This document shows, piece after piece, positions 51,685-62,900 of a DNA stretch of 64,000 bases. Below the pieces are notes generated by a model. That model ran no database searches. It had not been told where the DNA came from and worked only from the letters and a program-made list of their open reading frames with translations. The translations under genes and the position numbers were made by a program. How positions within the stretch are numbered: position 1 is the stretch's first letter; each line of letters starts with the position of its first letter. This DNA is from Bacteroidetes bacterium GWF2_43_63 (GTDB taxonomy: Bacteria > Bacteroidota > Bacteroidia > Bacteroidales > DTU049), in assembly GCA_001769275.1 (NCBI GenBank), contig MEOQ01000022.1:62001-126000 (forward strand), written 5' to 3'.

Positions 51685-54633
51685 TTAGTAACCAAACAAT
51701 GTCTCAATTTTCACTTCTTTCACTTTGCCGTATTTTTTCAGCATTTTTAAAGGAAGCGATTTGCGGTCTCCCAGAATGAGATAAGTGTGAGGTTTATCTT
51801 TCATATAGGATGCCTGGAATTTTTTCAGATCTTCCATGGTCATTGTTGGAACTTTTGCATAGATGGCTTTGTTCAGATCTTCCGTAACGCCGATTTTTTT
51901 GTAGTCTTCGTATTTCCACAAAATATCGTCGCGGGTGGTGCGCGCTGTGCGGATTTGTTTAATGATTCCTTCTTGTGCAAGATTGAAAGCATTTTCCGAT
52001 TCCGGCATGGCATTCATCAGTTCAAGGAAAGCATCAATGGCAGTCTGCATCTTGTCGTATTGCGTGGCAATGTATGAAAGACTGTAGTAATATTCGGTGT
52101 TTTTTTCCGGCGTTTGATATAACGACATAGCCGTGTATGCCAACGCTCTTGCTTCGCGCATTTCCTGGAAGATGACAGAATTCATGCTGCCGCCGAAATA
52201 TTCATTAAACAGTCTGAGTGTTGGATTCAACGTCGCATTGAAGCCTTTTTCACCACGGTTAAGCATGATAATCTGAGATTGCGGTGTGTCGAAATGTGCC
52301 CAGTAAATGACATTCTTTTCAGTTGCTTGTTGTGTGTAAACGCGCTCAGCAGGTACATCTTTCAATGTTGCAGGAGCAAGATGTTTTTCGTTCAGCGTTT
52401 TTGAAAGTTCCTGCATCGTTATGTCGCCATAGAAAAGTACACGATGTTTGTAGCTAAGCAACGACTTGATAATATTCACAGCTTCGGCAGCAGTCATGGC
52501 TTTCAGCTCTTTTTCGGACAGCTGGTCGTTCATTGGATTTGTCGGACCATAGAGTCCATAACCAACCAGATAACTGAATACATATTGTAAATTTTTCTTG
52601 GCATCGGTGCGGGATTTCATTTCGTCGTTGACAAAATTTGTCCATGCTTCTTCGTTGGGAGTGGCGTGTGCAAGCAGGTCTTCAAATACATCGAGGCCTT
52701 CAATAAAATTATCGCTCAAACCGCTCAGCTGCACATATACCTGATCCGCTGAATTGAAAACATTGAATTCGCATCCAATGCTGTAGAATTTTTTACTCAG
52801 TTCTTCCGAAGAAAGTTTGTCGGTACCAATGAATTTCAGATAATCGATAGCGTAAGGAAGTTTTTTGTCATGATTGCTGCCCATGTCAAACACATAATAC
52901 ATGCTGAATGTTTCGTTTTCTTTATTCTGCACATAGTAAAGGGGAATGTTTGATTTGAGATTGGAAACAGTGATGTCTTTTTCGAAATCAACATAAACGG
53001 GTTCAATTTCATTTACTTTTGAAACTTTGACCTGTTTCAGCATTTCCGACTCCATGTCGCGGTTCATATCAAGCTTGGTAAGCTTGTTTTTTGAAATCTT
53101 TTTAATGGATTCGTCTTTGCCGGTTTCTTTGTAAACAATTACGTAGTTGTCTTTGAAATTGGCATTGGCAAAATCAACAATGTCTTGTTTGGTGAATTTG
53201 GCCATGCGATCGAGTTTCGAAATATATTTATCCCATGACTGTCCGAGGATAAATGCATCGACAAACGCGTCAGCGCGTGAACCATTGTCTTCGAAAGCCT
53301 TCACTTGTTTCAGTTTCAGGTCGTTGATGATCGCAGGCAGCAACCAGTCTTCGAATTCACCTTTTTTGATGGCGTCGATCTGTCCCAAAAGCAGGTCACG
53401 TACTTCCTGTAATGTCTGACCTTCTTTGGGTGTTCCATACAATAACTGAATAGAATAATCTTTCAGAACATAGCATCCGGAGCCGGCTTTCAGTGTTTTT
53501 TGCTTTTTAGTAAGATTGAGGTCAATCATACCGGCAGCACTGTTCGACAAAATCATATCAAGCAATTCGAGTTTCAGTGCGTCATCGGTACCTGATCCGG
53601 GGAAGCGGAAACCAATCATCAGATTAGCGGCATCAGGACCTAAAACAGTTTTCTCAACAGGGCTGGTAATGGGCTTTTCAACAGCAGGAACGAAAGCATT
53701 CATATTGCCCGGTTTCATGGAGCCGAAGTATTTGTCAATGACTTTAATGGCTTCATCCGGATTGAAATCACCGGAAAGCGCAATGGCCATATTGTTAGGT
53801 ACATAGTATTTTGCATGAAACTCGCGGATGTTTTTCATCGAAGGATTCTTGATGTGTTCCTGAGTTCCGATGGTTGTCTGGGTGCCATACTCATGAGTCG
53901 GGAACACGCCTTCGAGCAGAGCGGTGAAGACTTTGCGCGAATCCGAAGTCATGGTCATGTTTTTCTCTTCGTAAATGGTCTCAAGTTCGGTATGAAATCC
54001 ACGAAGAACTGGATTTGCAAAGCGGTCTGATTGAATAAGAGCCCAGTTTTCAAGCTGGTTTGAAGGAACATTTTCAACATAAACGGTTTGCTCGAACGAA
54101 GTATATGCATTGGTGCCTTCGGCTCCGATAGAAACCATCAGCTTGTCGTATTCGTTGGGAATGGCGTATTTTGATGCAGCAAAAGAAACACTGTCAATGA
54201 TTTTATACATGTCAGCTCTTTCCTTTTCATCGGTAAGGGTGCGATAGATTTCAAAAAGAGAATCCACCCTTGCGATCAGTACCGATTCTTTTGCATAATC
54301 AGAAGTACCGAAATTTGGTGTACCCTTGAACATCATGTGCTCGAAATAATGCGCAAGACCCGTAGTTTCATGCGGGTCATTTTTGCTACCTGCACCAACG
54401 GCAATGTAAGTCTGAATGCGGGGAACGTTTTTGTAAACGGTCATATACACTTTCAGCCCATTTTCGAGGGTGTATATTCTCGCGTTGAGCGGATCACCAG
54501 GTACCGTTTCATACTTGTAATGGCCGGTACTGCTTTGAGTTCCAGCGCCGGGGTTTGTTTCTTTCTGCGCAAAGCTCACCTGCATCAGGCTCATCGTGCA
54601 CAAAAAGGTCAATAATAAGGCAATTGTTTTCAT
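51685..54633 (-). CDS. large secreted M16 zinc peptidase (PqqL-like, two M16 units)
   Basis: This 982-residue protein has a signal peptide (to QVSFAQ). The N-terminal M16 unit has the inverted zinc motif HYFEH (about residues 95-99) and the third ligand in ETIYEEKNM. The second half (about 540-982) is an inactive M16-like unit without HXXEH. Such 'dumbbell' enzymes close around small substrates such as peptides or iron-bearing proteins. It starts 18 bases after the dnaX stop and is likely co-transcribed with it. The function in the envelope is not known. Confidence 0.9.
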   Translation of the reverse strand: MKTIALLLTFLCTMSLMQVSFAQKETNPGAGTQSSTGHYKYETVPGDPLNARIYTLENGLKVYMTVYKNVPRIQTYIAVGAGSKNDPHETTGLAHYFEHMMFKGTPNFGTSDYAKESVLIARVDSLFEIYRTLTDEKERADMYKIIDSVSFAASKYAIPNEYDKLMVSIGAEGTNAYTSFEQTVYVENVPSNQLENWALIQSDRFANPVLRGFHTELETIYEEKNMTMTSDSRKVFTALLEGVFPTHEYGTQTTIGTQEHIKNPSMKNIREFHAKYYVPNNMAIALSGDFNPDEAIKVIDKYFGSMKPGNMNAFVPAVEKPITSPVEKTVLGPDAANLMIGFRFPGSGTDDALKLELLDMILSNSAAGMIDLNLTKKQKTLKAGSGCYVLKDYSIQLLYGTPKEGQTLQEVRDLLLGQIDAIKKGEFEDWLLPAIINDLKLKQVKAFEDNGSRADAFVDAFILGQSWDKYISKLDRMAKFTKQDIVDFANANFKDNYVIVYKETGKDESIKKISKNKLTKLDMNRDMESEMLKQVKVSKVNEIEPVYVDFEKDITVSNLKSNIPLYYVQNKENETFSMYYVFDMGSNHDKKLPYAIDYLKFIGTDKLSSEELSKKFYSIGCEFNVFNSADQVYVQLSGLSDNFIEGLDVFEDLLAHATPNEEAWTNFVNDEMKSRTDAKKNLQYVFSYLVGYGLYGPTNPMNDQLSEKELKAMTAAEAVNIIKSLLSYKHRVLFYGDITMQELSKTLNEKHLAPATLKDVPAERVYTQQATEKNVIYWAHFDTPQSQIIMLNRGEKGFNATLNPTLRLFNEYFGGSMNSVIFQEMREARALAYTAMSLYQTPEKNTEYYYSLSYIATQYDKMQTAIDAFLELMNAMPESENAFNLAQEGIIKQIRTARTTRDDILWKYEDYKKIGVTEDLNKAIYAKVPTMTMEDLKKFQASYMKDKPHTYLILGDRKSLPLKMLKKYGKVKEVKIETLFGY

Positions 54634-54651
54634 ATTTGCTGTTTATTTTGT

Positions 54652-56322
54652 TTACAATTCTGGATTCAGATTCAATGTTTCAACGAAGAAAGAAATGCCG
54701 GGGTATTTTTCAATGGCTTCATTCAGTTTTTCCTGCGCAAGTCCTGTCACTTCTCCGGTTTTCACTTTCTCGGTCAGCGTTATTTGGAGCATGATTTCAT
54801 CGTTGCAAAGCATGCGTCGCATCGACTGTATGATATGATCGCGTTCTGCTTCAATCTCTGCCTTCTTCATTGGTCCATCAACGGTAATCTCTACATTCCC
54901 TTTTTCATTTTTATCAATGGTGGAGTTCACAAGGATGGAGTACAGATTAATTTTCGAAGCTTTGATTGATTCACAGTAATCGGCCCATACCGACAACATT
55001 TTTTTTCGGTCAAAAGGCTCACTTTTATGAACTGATCTGGAGTTCTTACTAAGTTCATCAATTTTTTGTTGAACATTAATTTTGTTGGGAGCTGGAATAT
55101 TTTTCCGTTCTTCCTCAGCTGTTTTTTTTACCGGAGCTGATGTGTATGCAGCTGCCTCTGGCTCTTTTATTGGATTGTCTTTCTCCGACTCAGCTATTTT
55201 TTTTTTTGCTTCGCCCTGATCGGCAAGTTTGGCAAGAATAAGGCTAAGCTGTAATATCAAATTCTCCAGAAAGAGACTTTTCACATTGCTTTGCCGGTAG
55301 TCGAACTCCGCGCCTGTAAGCATATCAAGCGATGTTGTCAGAAATGATTCCGGTGCTCTGCCAGCTTGATCGGTATATCGCTTCGACATCTGAACGCCTG
55401 CTTCAAGCAAGGATGCCGTTGCTGGATCACGCGCCATCAGCAGGTTTCGGATATGATTGCTCATTCCTGAAATAATATGTTGTCCGTCGAAACCACTGGA
55501 CGTAATATCACTGAGCAGCACCAAAGCTCCTCTGTAATCGCCTGTGATGAAGAAATCCGTGAACTGAAAATAATTATCGAAATCAAGAATATTCAGGTTT
55601 TCAATTACCGAACGGTAACTGATTTCTTTTCCGCTGAATGTGACCATCTGATCAAAAAGCGACAAAGCATCGCGCATGGCACCATCTGCTTTTTGTGCAA
55701 TAATGTGCAGTGCGTCTGATTCAGCTTCCACACCCTCACTTTCAGCAACATATTTCAGATAGCCGGCAATGTCTTCAACGGTAATGCGCTTGAAATTATA
55801 AATCTGACAGCGGGATAGAATGGTCGGTATTATTTTGTGACGCTCGGTGGTTGCCAGAATGAATTTGGCGTAGGCCGGCGGTTCTTCCAATGTCTTTAGA
55901 AACGCGTTGAATGCGGCCTGCGACAACATATGAACCTCATCGATGATGTAGATCTTATATTTGCCTTCCTGTGGCGGAACGCGCACCTGATCCACCAGAT
56001 TGCGGATATCTTCCACCGAATTGTTTGAGGCGGCATCGAGTTCATGAATATTGAAAGATGCAGAGCTGTTGAACGATTGACAAGAGTGACATTCATTACA
56101 AGCTTCGCCTTCGGGAGACAGATTTGTACAGTTGATGGTTTTGGCCATGATTCTGGCGCAGGTTGTTTTACCAATCCCTCGCGGTCCGGTAAACAGAAAG
56201 GCCTGTGCCAGATGATTGTTGGTGATGGCATTTTTCAGTGTCTTGACAATAGTATCCTGACCCACCACCATTTTAAATGATGCCGGGCGGTATTTTCGTG
56301 CAGAAACAACAAAAGAATCCAT
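54652..56322 (-). CDS. dnaX: DNA polymerase III subunit gamma/tau
   Basis: This 556-residue clamp-loader ATPase has GPRGIGKTT (Walker A), a zinc module with four Cys (CTNLSPEGEACNECHSC), IDEVHMLS (Walker B) and LSRCQIYNF (SRC). Domain III ends near residue 368. Next comes an A11 run in the mRNA sense (codons 372-376), after which the tau-specific part begins (about 376-556), with the C-terminal domain that should bind the polymerase. If the run slips, a gamma-like product of about 375 residues is made. A promoter lies just upstream. Confidence 0.95.
   Translation of the reverse strand: MDSFVVSARKYRPASFKMVVGQDTIVKTLKNAITNNHLAQAFLFTGPRGIGKTTCARIMAKTINCTNLSPEGEACNECHSCQSFNSSASFNIHELDAASNNSVEDIRNLVDQVRVPPQEGKYKIYIIDEVHMLSQAAFNAFLKTLEEPPAYAKFILATTERHKIIPTILSRCQIYNFKRITVEDIAGYLKYVAESEGVEAESDALHIIAQKADGAMRDALSLFDQMVTFSGKEISYRSVIENLNILDFDNYFQFTDFFITGDYRGALVLLSDITSSGFDGQHIISGMSNHIRNLLMARDPATASLLEAGVQMSKRYTDQAGRAPESFLTTSLDMLTGAEFDYRQSNVKSLFLENLILQLSLILAKLADQGEAKKKIAESEKDNPIKEPEAAAYTSAPVKKTAEEERKNIPAPNKINVQQKIDELSKNSRSVHKSEPFDRKKMLSVWADYCESIKASKINLYSILVNSTIDKNEKGNVEITVDGPMKKAEIEAERDHIIQSMRRMLCNDEIMLQITLTEKVKTGEVTGLAQEKLNEAIEKYPGISFFVETLNLNPEL
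55197..55207 (-). other. A11 slippery run in dnaX
   Basis: Eleven A residues in the mRNA sense, in GCAAAAAAAAAAATAGC. Loss of one gives TAG at once; gain of one gives AAT AGC TGA. Both yield a gamma-size product of 375 or 377 residues. Confidence 0.6.
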
Positions 56323-56342
56323 ATCAACAATATATCAACGTA

Positions 56343-56373
56343 CAAATGTAAAAGAAATCCGGAAAAGGACAAA
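56343..56373 (-). promoter_or_regulatory. promoter of dnaX
   Basis: On the minus strand, TTTG (56370-56373), a 19-base spacer and TACATTTG (56343-56350), 20 bases before the ATG. Confidence 0.6.
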
Positions 56374-56470
56374 TTGAAAGTTGTCAACAAAATAGTTGTG
56401 TTGGTTGAATGACTGCAAACCAGTTGATTTTCTATACAAATCAGAAGAAGATAAAAGATAAAAGGAGAAA

Positions 56471-56500
56471 GCTCTGTCCTGAGCCTGTCGAAGGGATAAA
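56471..56500. repeat. short repeat CTGTCCTGAGCCTGTCGAAG
   Basis: A variant of the intergenic TCCTGAGC...GTCGAAGG family, as at 26721, 29784 and 29885. Confidence 0.45.
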
Positions 56501-56527
56501 AGTAAAATAAAGCGCTGCAAAGCTTAC

Positions 56528-56750
56528 CGACATTTTAGCGTCAGCAAGAAAGCGTCGACAAAATAGCTTGCTGACCTGGAATCGTCGGAAAGATGGCTGA
56601 CATCACCCAACGATTCCGTGTCCACTCCCTTTCTCTATTCAGGTCGTTTGGACGACAAAATGTTGGGTGTACTTCGCGACATTTTAGCGTCAGCAAGAAT
56701 GGTTCGACAATACCACCTGCTGACCTGGAATCGTCGGGAAGACGACAGAA
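56528..56750. repeat. pair of structured intergenic repeats
   Basis: Two copies of a unit of about 73 bases (56528-56600 and 56678-56750) begin CGACATTTTAGCGTCAGCAA and end with CTGACCTGGAATCGTCGG. Each can form a stem: GTCAGCAAG / CTTGCTGAC in the first, and GTCAGCA / TGCTGAC plus an inner TGGT / ACCA in the second. They lie in the 623-base gap before dnaX, which holds no convincing gene. Confidence 0.65.
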
Positions 56751-56893
56751 TGCTGATTGCGCAGCCGACTCTTCCAGGTTTTTCATTGCATTTCAAACTC
56801 TGGAAGGTCGGGAGCAAATCAGACTTCGCAAATCAAATCTAAAATCAAAAAACCAAAATCTGATATCATATATCACTTGTTGTCCTTGTGGCA

Positions 56894-56925
56894 TAAAAAA
56901 ACCGCCCCATTGCTGAGGCGGTTTT
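56894..56925 (-). terminator. terminator of the giant T9SS gene
   Basis: Minus-strand stem AAAACCGCC / GGCGGTTTT with a T-tract, 21 bases after the stop. Confidence 0.85.
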
Positions 56926-56945
56926 GAAAAGAATGTCAGACAGGA

Positions 56946-59900
56946 TTATTCCTGAATGTTGAGGTAGTTGCGGAAACTGTTGTCGTTTCCGGTTACACTG
57001 ATTACATATGAACCAGCAGCAACATCCATCAGATTGACGGAGATCACTGTGCCATCATTGACAAGAATTTTGTCCATGACTTTTTGTCCCTGCATGTTGA
57101 GCAGTTCGAAGCGATAGTCGCCGGTTGGCAGTTCGCTCAGATCAAGATTCAACATGCCAGTAGCTGGATTCGGGTAAAAAGAGATGTGCATAGAAGGATC
57201 ATCAATGCCATCGCAAACAGTTACGGTTATGCCAACTGCATCGCTTCCGGTACAACCGGCAGCAGAGGTAACATCAACAGTAACGGTGTGTGTGCCGGCA
57301 CCAAGATCAGAGCCGAGGATAATTTCGGTCTGGCTGTTGCCACCGGTTGACCAAACATAGGTTGAACCAGGATTTCCTGCATTGAGTGTAATGGTTGTCG
57401 TGTCACAGAAAGTCTGATCTGTACCAAGGTCAACAACCGGGATCGGATTGACAGTCACGGTTACATCATCCGTTGTTACACAATTGAAGAAGTTTTCTGC
57501 TGCCACAGTATAAGTTGTGGTTGCGGCAGGAACAACTCCAGGCGCATTCTGCAAATTAGAGGTGAACCCTGCTGGCGATGAAGTCCAGCTGTAGGCTACG
57601 CTAGCGTCAAGTGTTTCGGTGAGGTTTACATCGTCGATATGGCAATCATTACCATAATCTGATGTAAAGAGGAAGCCGATGTAAAGAGTTGCCTGATTTT
57701 CGGCACCTACGGGCAATGCTGCATTTTGCAGAGTCCATGTATCAAGCGTGTCGTAGCGAAGAACTTCCATAAATGTAGACCATGTGGTTCCGTCGGTAGA
57801 ATACTGAACTGCAAGTGAGTCTGTGGCGGCTGAATATCCATCATCAACTGTCCATGCAAAGCTTAGGTCAAGACCAGTTTTTCCAACTGTCGAAACCGGT
57901 GCGCTGATTAAACGAGCTGAATTACCGTTTGATACTGAGAAGGAATTGAAACGTACGAAATACGTTCCGTCGTAAGCAGTAAATGAATTTGGATATGAGC
58001 TTGTAGTGACATAGTAAAATGTAGCACTGGTCGCATTTCCGTCAACATCAAGTTCAGATGTCCAGCCAATTGGGATGGCTCCACCATTTTCAAAGCTTTC
58101 GGAAAAAATGGTAGCGGTTGAAGGAACGTTTGCATCTGCCGAACTATAAAGATCAACAGGCAATCCGGCGCAGATTGAGCTATCGGAAGCCGAAGCTGTA
58201 ACAAGAATCGGGGATGGATTAACTGTAATCGACACAGAGTCGCTGATTACACAACCATCGTAAAGTCCACCAGTATTGTCTTCTGCAGTAACAACATAGG
58301 TTGTTGAGATCATAGGCGATCCAACAAGTGTTGATCCTGTTGCTGCACCAGGAGTCCAGCTGTAAGAATAATTAGGATCATTGGAACTGGTAACGCCCAG
58401 AGTCACATCATCATTCTGACAAATTGTGGTTGCTGAAGCAGTCAAAGTAATAGCCGGAGGTGTATTAACCATTGCAGTAACAGGTGTTAATGCCGACATA
58501 CAGCCAGTAGAAACTTTCCAGTTATACAAGTAATAATAATAACCACCCAAAGTCGAAGATGTCATCGTAATCAGGTTAGCGATTGTATATGGGAATGCGT
58601 CTCCACCTGAATTCCGGATGGTTCCGGGATTAGTGGACATAACCATTTTATAACCAGTACCGATTGGTAGATTGAAGTTTACGGGAACGGTCATAACAAC
58701 CGGAGCGCCTGTTGTGCCGCTGACGGTAGTGGTGCCAGAGTAGGTAGCAACAGGTGAACCTCCCTGCGAAACGGTGATAGTAAACGCAGATCCAACAACT
58801 GATGTAGGATAAATATCAACCGAATGAATAGTTGCGGTTGCTGCCGTTACATCGAAATTGATGCCAGCGGTTGTAGTTGTTTGTGAACTTACAGATGCTG
58901 AAACACCAGTATTGGGGGCTCCCAAAGATCCGCCGATGTAGTCAATTCCTGCACCGGTATAATAGGTGGTAGTAGCACTGATTACCGGTGTGGCAAAAGT
59001 ATTGCCTGTGGCGAGATATACAGCACCAGTTGCATCTTCGAACCAGAGAGCATCGGCACCTGCTGTAGCAGTAGCTGTCAGCATTGCTGAGCCTTCGCCG
59101 CAAATGGTGTCGTGAGCAAATGTCAAAAGAGACGGATTGTTAACATTGATAGTCACTACATTTGTCTCAGTGCAAACGGTAGCACCAAGTTCAACCACCA
59201 TTTTGTAGTACATGGTGTCGGTAATTACCGCGGTAGTGTAGCTGATTGCATTGGCAGCAACGATATCTCCAAAGGTAACATTGTCGGTTGAACTCATCCA
59301 CTGGAAAGTGGCAGTTCCATAGCCAGTGTTAGGACTAACTGAAATCACGGAGCTTCCGCTTACGCAGATTGCTTCGGGGCTTGCAGTTGCAACAGGAGCT
59401 GAAGGTAAAACGAGAACATTAACAGTATCAATGTCCGCACAACCAGTTCCTGAGTTAAATGCTGAACAAATATATTCTGAATTTCCGGCAGTCGTTGTTT
59501 TTGCATAAACAATATTTGAGCTGCTTCCACCTACATAAGGAACTGTACCTGCTGCATCGGTAAATAATCCGGTAGCAGGAGTCCATGTGTAACTGTCATA
59601 GTTGGCAAGAGTTGAAGTAACACTGAGTGTTGCAGCTGAATTGTTACAAACTACAGTGTCAGATGATATGCTGAACGCAGGAGCAGCTGCAACTGTAGCT
59701 ATAACTTCTGTAGCAGGGCTATAGCAGGCTGTATTGGCCGCAAATGAAACATGAGGTCTGTACTGATGTCTGACAAATGATCCTGAGCCCAAGGTTCCAC
59801 CTACAAAATCATGAACATATGTACCAGTCTGGCTGTCGATTTCCATGTATTGGCTGGCATACGTTGATTTTGAGTTATAGTATGAGCTAGATCCGGTGCT

Positions 59901-62900
59901 GGTTGTTGTACCATTACTCCAGCAAATAGAAACAATGATATTTGACGTACCATCCCAATTGTAAGGAGTGTCAAGTGTGATAAGGTTATCGCCTACAACC
60001 GGAGCCATGTTTGCAGTGTAATAAACCTGAGTCAGTCCTGCAGCCAATGAAACCGGAGTAGCAAATTCAGTCAAAGCCGTATTCCCAAGATCAATATAGA
60101 AATCAGGATACGTTGAAGCGGCTGTCGACATGTGCAGTGTGAGACTGGTAATGTTTCCGGGAGCAATACCCGCAGCAACCAATTCATTGGCGGTAAATAT
60201 CATTTGATATTTTGTTCCACCATAACCACCGTTGAATGGAGAATAGGTTGAAGATGCAGATGTTCCGGTTCCAAATTTAATTGTTCCCGGCGAGCTTGTC
60301 ATTGCAGCTACGTAGAAAGGAGTCGTTGCTGATAATACAGGTGTAGTAAACGGAGAACCTGTTCCAATGATTGAGCCGGCAATAGCGGCATCAAACCAGA
60401 CAATACTTGTTCCTGTTCCGGTTGCTGCAAGATCTACCGTACCTGTTCCGCAACGGGTAGCAGGTGTAGTGCCAGTGATGGAATTTGCAAAAGTAATCTG
60501 CAATGGAGTCGATGTTCCTGTGCTTGGACCATTCTGACAGGTAACCACACATTGGTAATACAGCGAAGCTGTAGGAATAATTGTATAAGTTGAATTGGTC
60601 TCACCCGTTACATCAGTAAAAGTAATACCATCGGTTGAGCTTTGCCACTGATAGCTGACTCCTGTGCCAGGAGTTGCGTTTGCTGTCGACAAAACAACCT
60701 GTTCACCAAAGCAAATTCCATTTGCTGTGGTTGTGGTGTTTCCGGGAACCGGAAGAGCACAGGTGAAAGCAGCCTGACCGTTGAATTCATCGGCGCCAAC
60801 ATCGGTGGCAGCACCAGTTCCGGTATAGCCAGTTTCGCCAAAACGAACATCATTGTCAAAGTCGGTTGTGATGGCCGGGGTTGTAATTTGCATTCCACCG
60901 CTTTCGCAACCGGTATTGATGGTTGTCTGCAAATGCAGATCATAAGGGGTAGCTGCTATGTTTACAAATGGAGGCATTTCGGTAAATGAACCTCCGTCAG
61001 CAGGAGTTACTCTGGTCTGGAATGCAGCCAAATCCTGATCCGTATTGGTTCCATCGTAGTAAATAACATTGGTGGCGCTGGGTGTTCCTGCATACCAGTC
61101 GTTGTTATTTGAAGTTGCTGCATAGGTTGTCAGGGTAGCTGATGACCTTCTGTATGCTGCAACCAGGCCGGTACCACTGGCTGTTGAATTATTAACAATG
61201 ATATTGTTTTTAAGTTCAACAGTGGGAGTTGAGCTTGCATAGATACCAGAGGTGCCGAAATCAACTCCAGAGCTGGCAGCATTTAAATAAATGGTGTTAT
61301 AGTACAAATTAATGGCTGTTCCACCACTAACATACATTCCAACTACAGCATTGGCTGCACTTGCAGAGGGTGCGTATAATTCTGAAACGAAGTTGTTGTA
61401 GTTATTGTTGGATGTACCTGCTGTGATATAAAAACCGTACACGGAAGGCGCTGCATTTGTTGAGGCAAGTCCCGTTACTTTATTGGAATAACAGGATGTT
61501 GTTCCTGTACCAGCGTTGTAAATGCCATAAAAGGTTGCACCTGATGTAGCACAAGCTGAAATAGTATTATTATAAACAACTGGAGCTGTACCTGTAAAAT
61601 ACAATCCATAGATGGTTCCGCCACTGGTAATTGTGGTAACCGAGTTGTGGTGAATCAAATTATTATTTGAGCTCAGGAAATACAACGGATAACAAGCGCC
61701 AGTGCCAACATTCAGGTTTGAAACCATGTTACCATAAGCAATTCTGTCCTGCGCGGTAGCTGTGTTTGAATATAGCCCGTACAAAGCGGATGAACCTGTT
61801 ACAGTTACGTTGCTGAAATTATTATTTACACAGGTTTCGGTTCCGCCAGTGGGCGTGCCAGTATTAGAGTAGAAGTAGAATGCTCCAACTCCGGTTTTGT
61901 TGATCGGTGCTGAAATAGAGTTTCCTTCCACTAAAATATCATTGGTGGCTGAACTGTTATATATTGCATAAGAGGCGGTAGTTGACGCAAAAGTACCATA
62001 GGTGAACGTATTGTTCAAAAAGGTTTTTGATGCAACGGTCTGGCCGTCATAAATACCATGAGCGGCAGATGTTCCCGACTCTCCAAGTGTGAAGTTATTT
62101 CCTATGTAACTAACAATTCCACTTCCGCTCTTAACAGAGTGAAAAACTCCATAAAGCGTTGAGGCATGATCAGTACCGCCGCCGCCCGCATTGTTAATAG
62201 TATTGTACTGAATGCTGATATTGGTCTGATAAATCATGTAAATACCCCAGGTAGAGGTGGCACTGCCACCGCCATAATTGACGATTGTGTTTCCGGCACC
62301 TGTTTGTCCGATTGCCAGGTTGTTGTCGCCAAAACCTGCAGCTGCAGCGCCTCTGGCATAAATACCTGCATGAACATTACTAATGGTGTTACCAATTATT
62401 GTGGTGTTTTCTGTCGCACCCGAAAGGGCTGTTACTGTAACGCCTGTTGAAGAACTAACCGATGTGGTGCCATTGGAAATATATATCCCAAAAACATATC
62501 CACTCGTGCCTTTGAACATTGTAATGTTGCTGTTTTTAATGGTCAGAAACTTACAGGCATCGGTGGCTGTTTTTGTAGTGAAGTAGCCGTACTCAATTGT
62601 CGAAACCGGTGCAGTAACATCAATACCATCAAAGGTAATGTAATCGCCTGCACTGATGGTTATCACAGCATCGCCAAGACCACCAGCCGTGCTTGTGGTG
62701 TTAACGCCGGCGTCGGTTCTTGTAATCAAAGGATTTGCACCAACTCCGGCCGGATCTTTTTGAAAAATGATCGGATCTGTTGCTGTTCCTGTTGCAGTAA
62801 CAACAATTTCCGCAGTAGTACTTTCCGTGTATCCGGCAGCAACATTAAAAGTTACACCGCCAGGGCCTACACCAACTGTGTTCAGGTCTGTAACGGCTGC

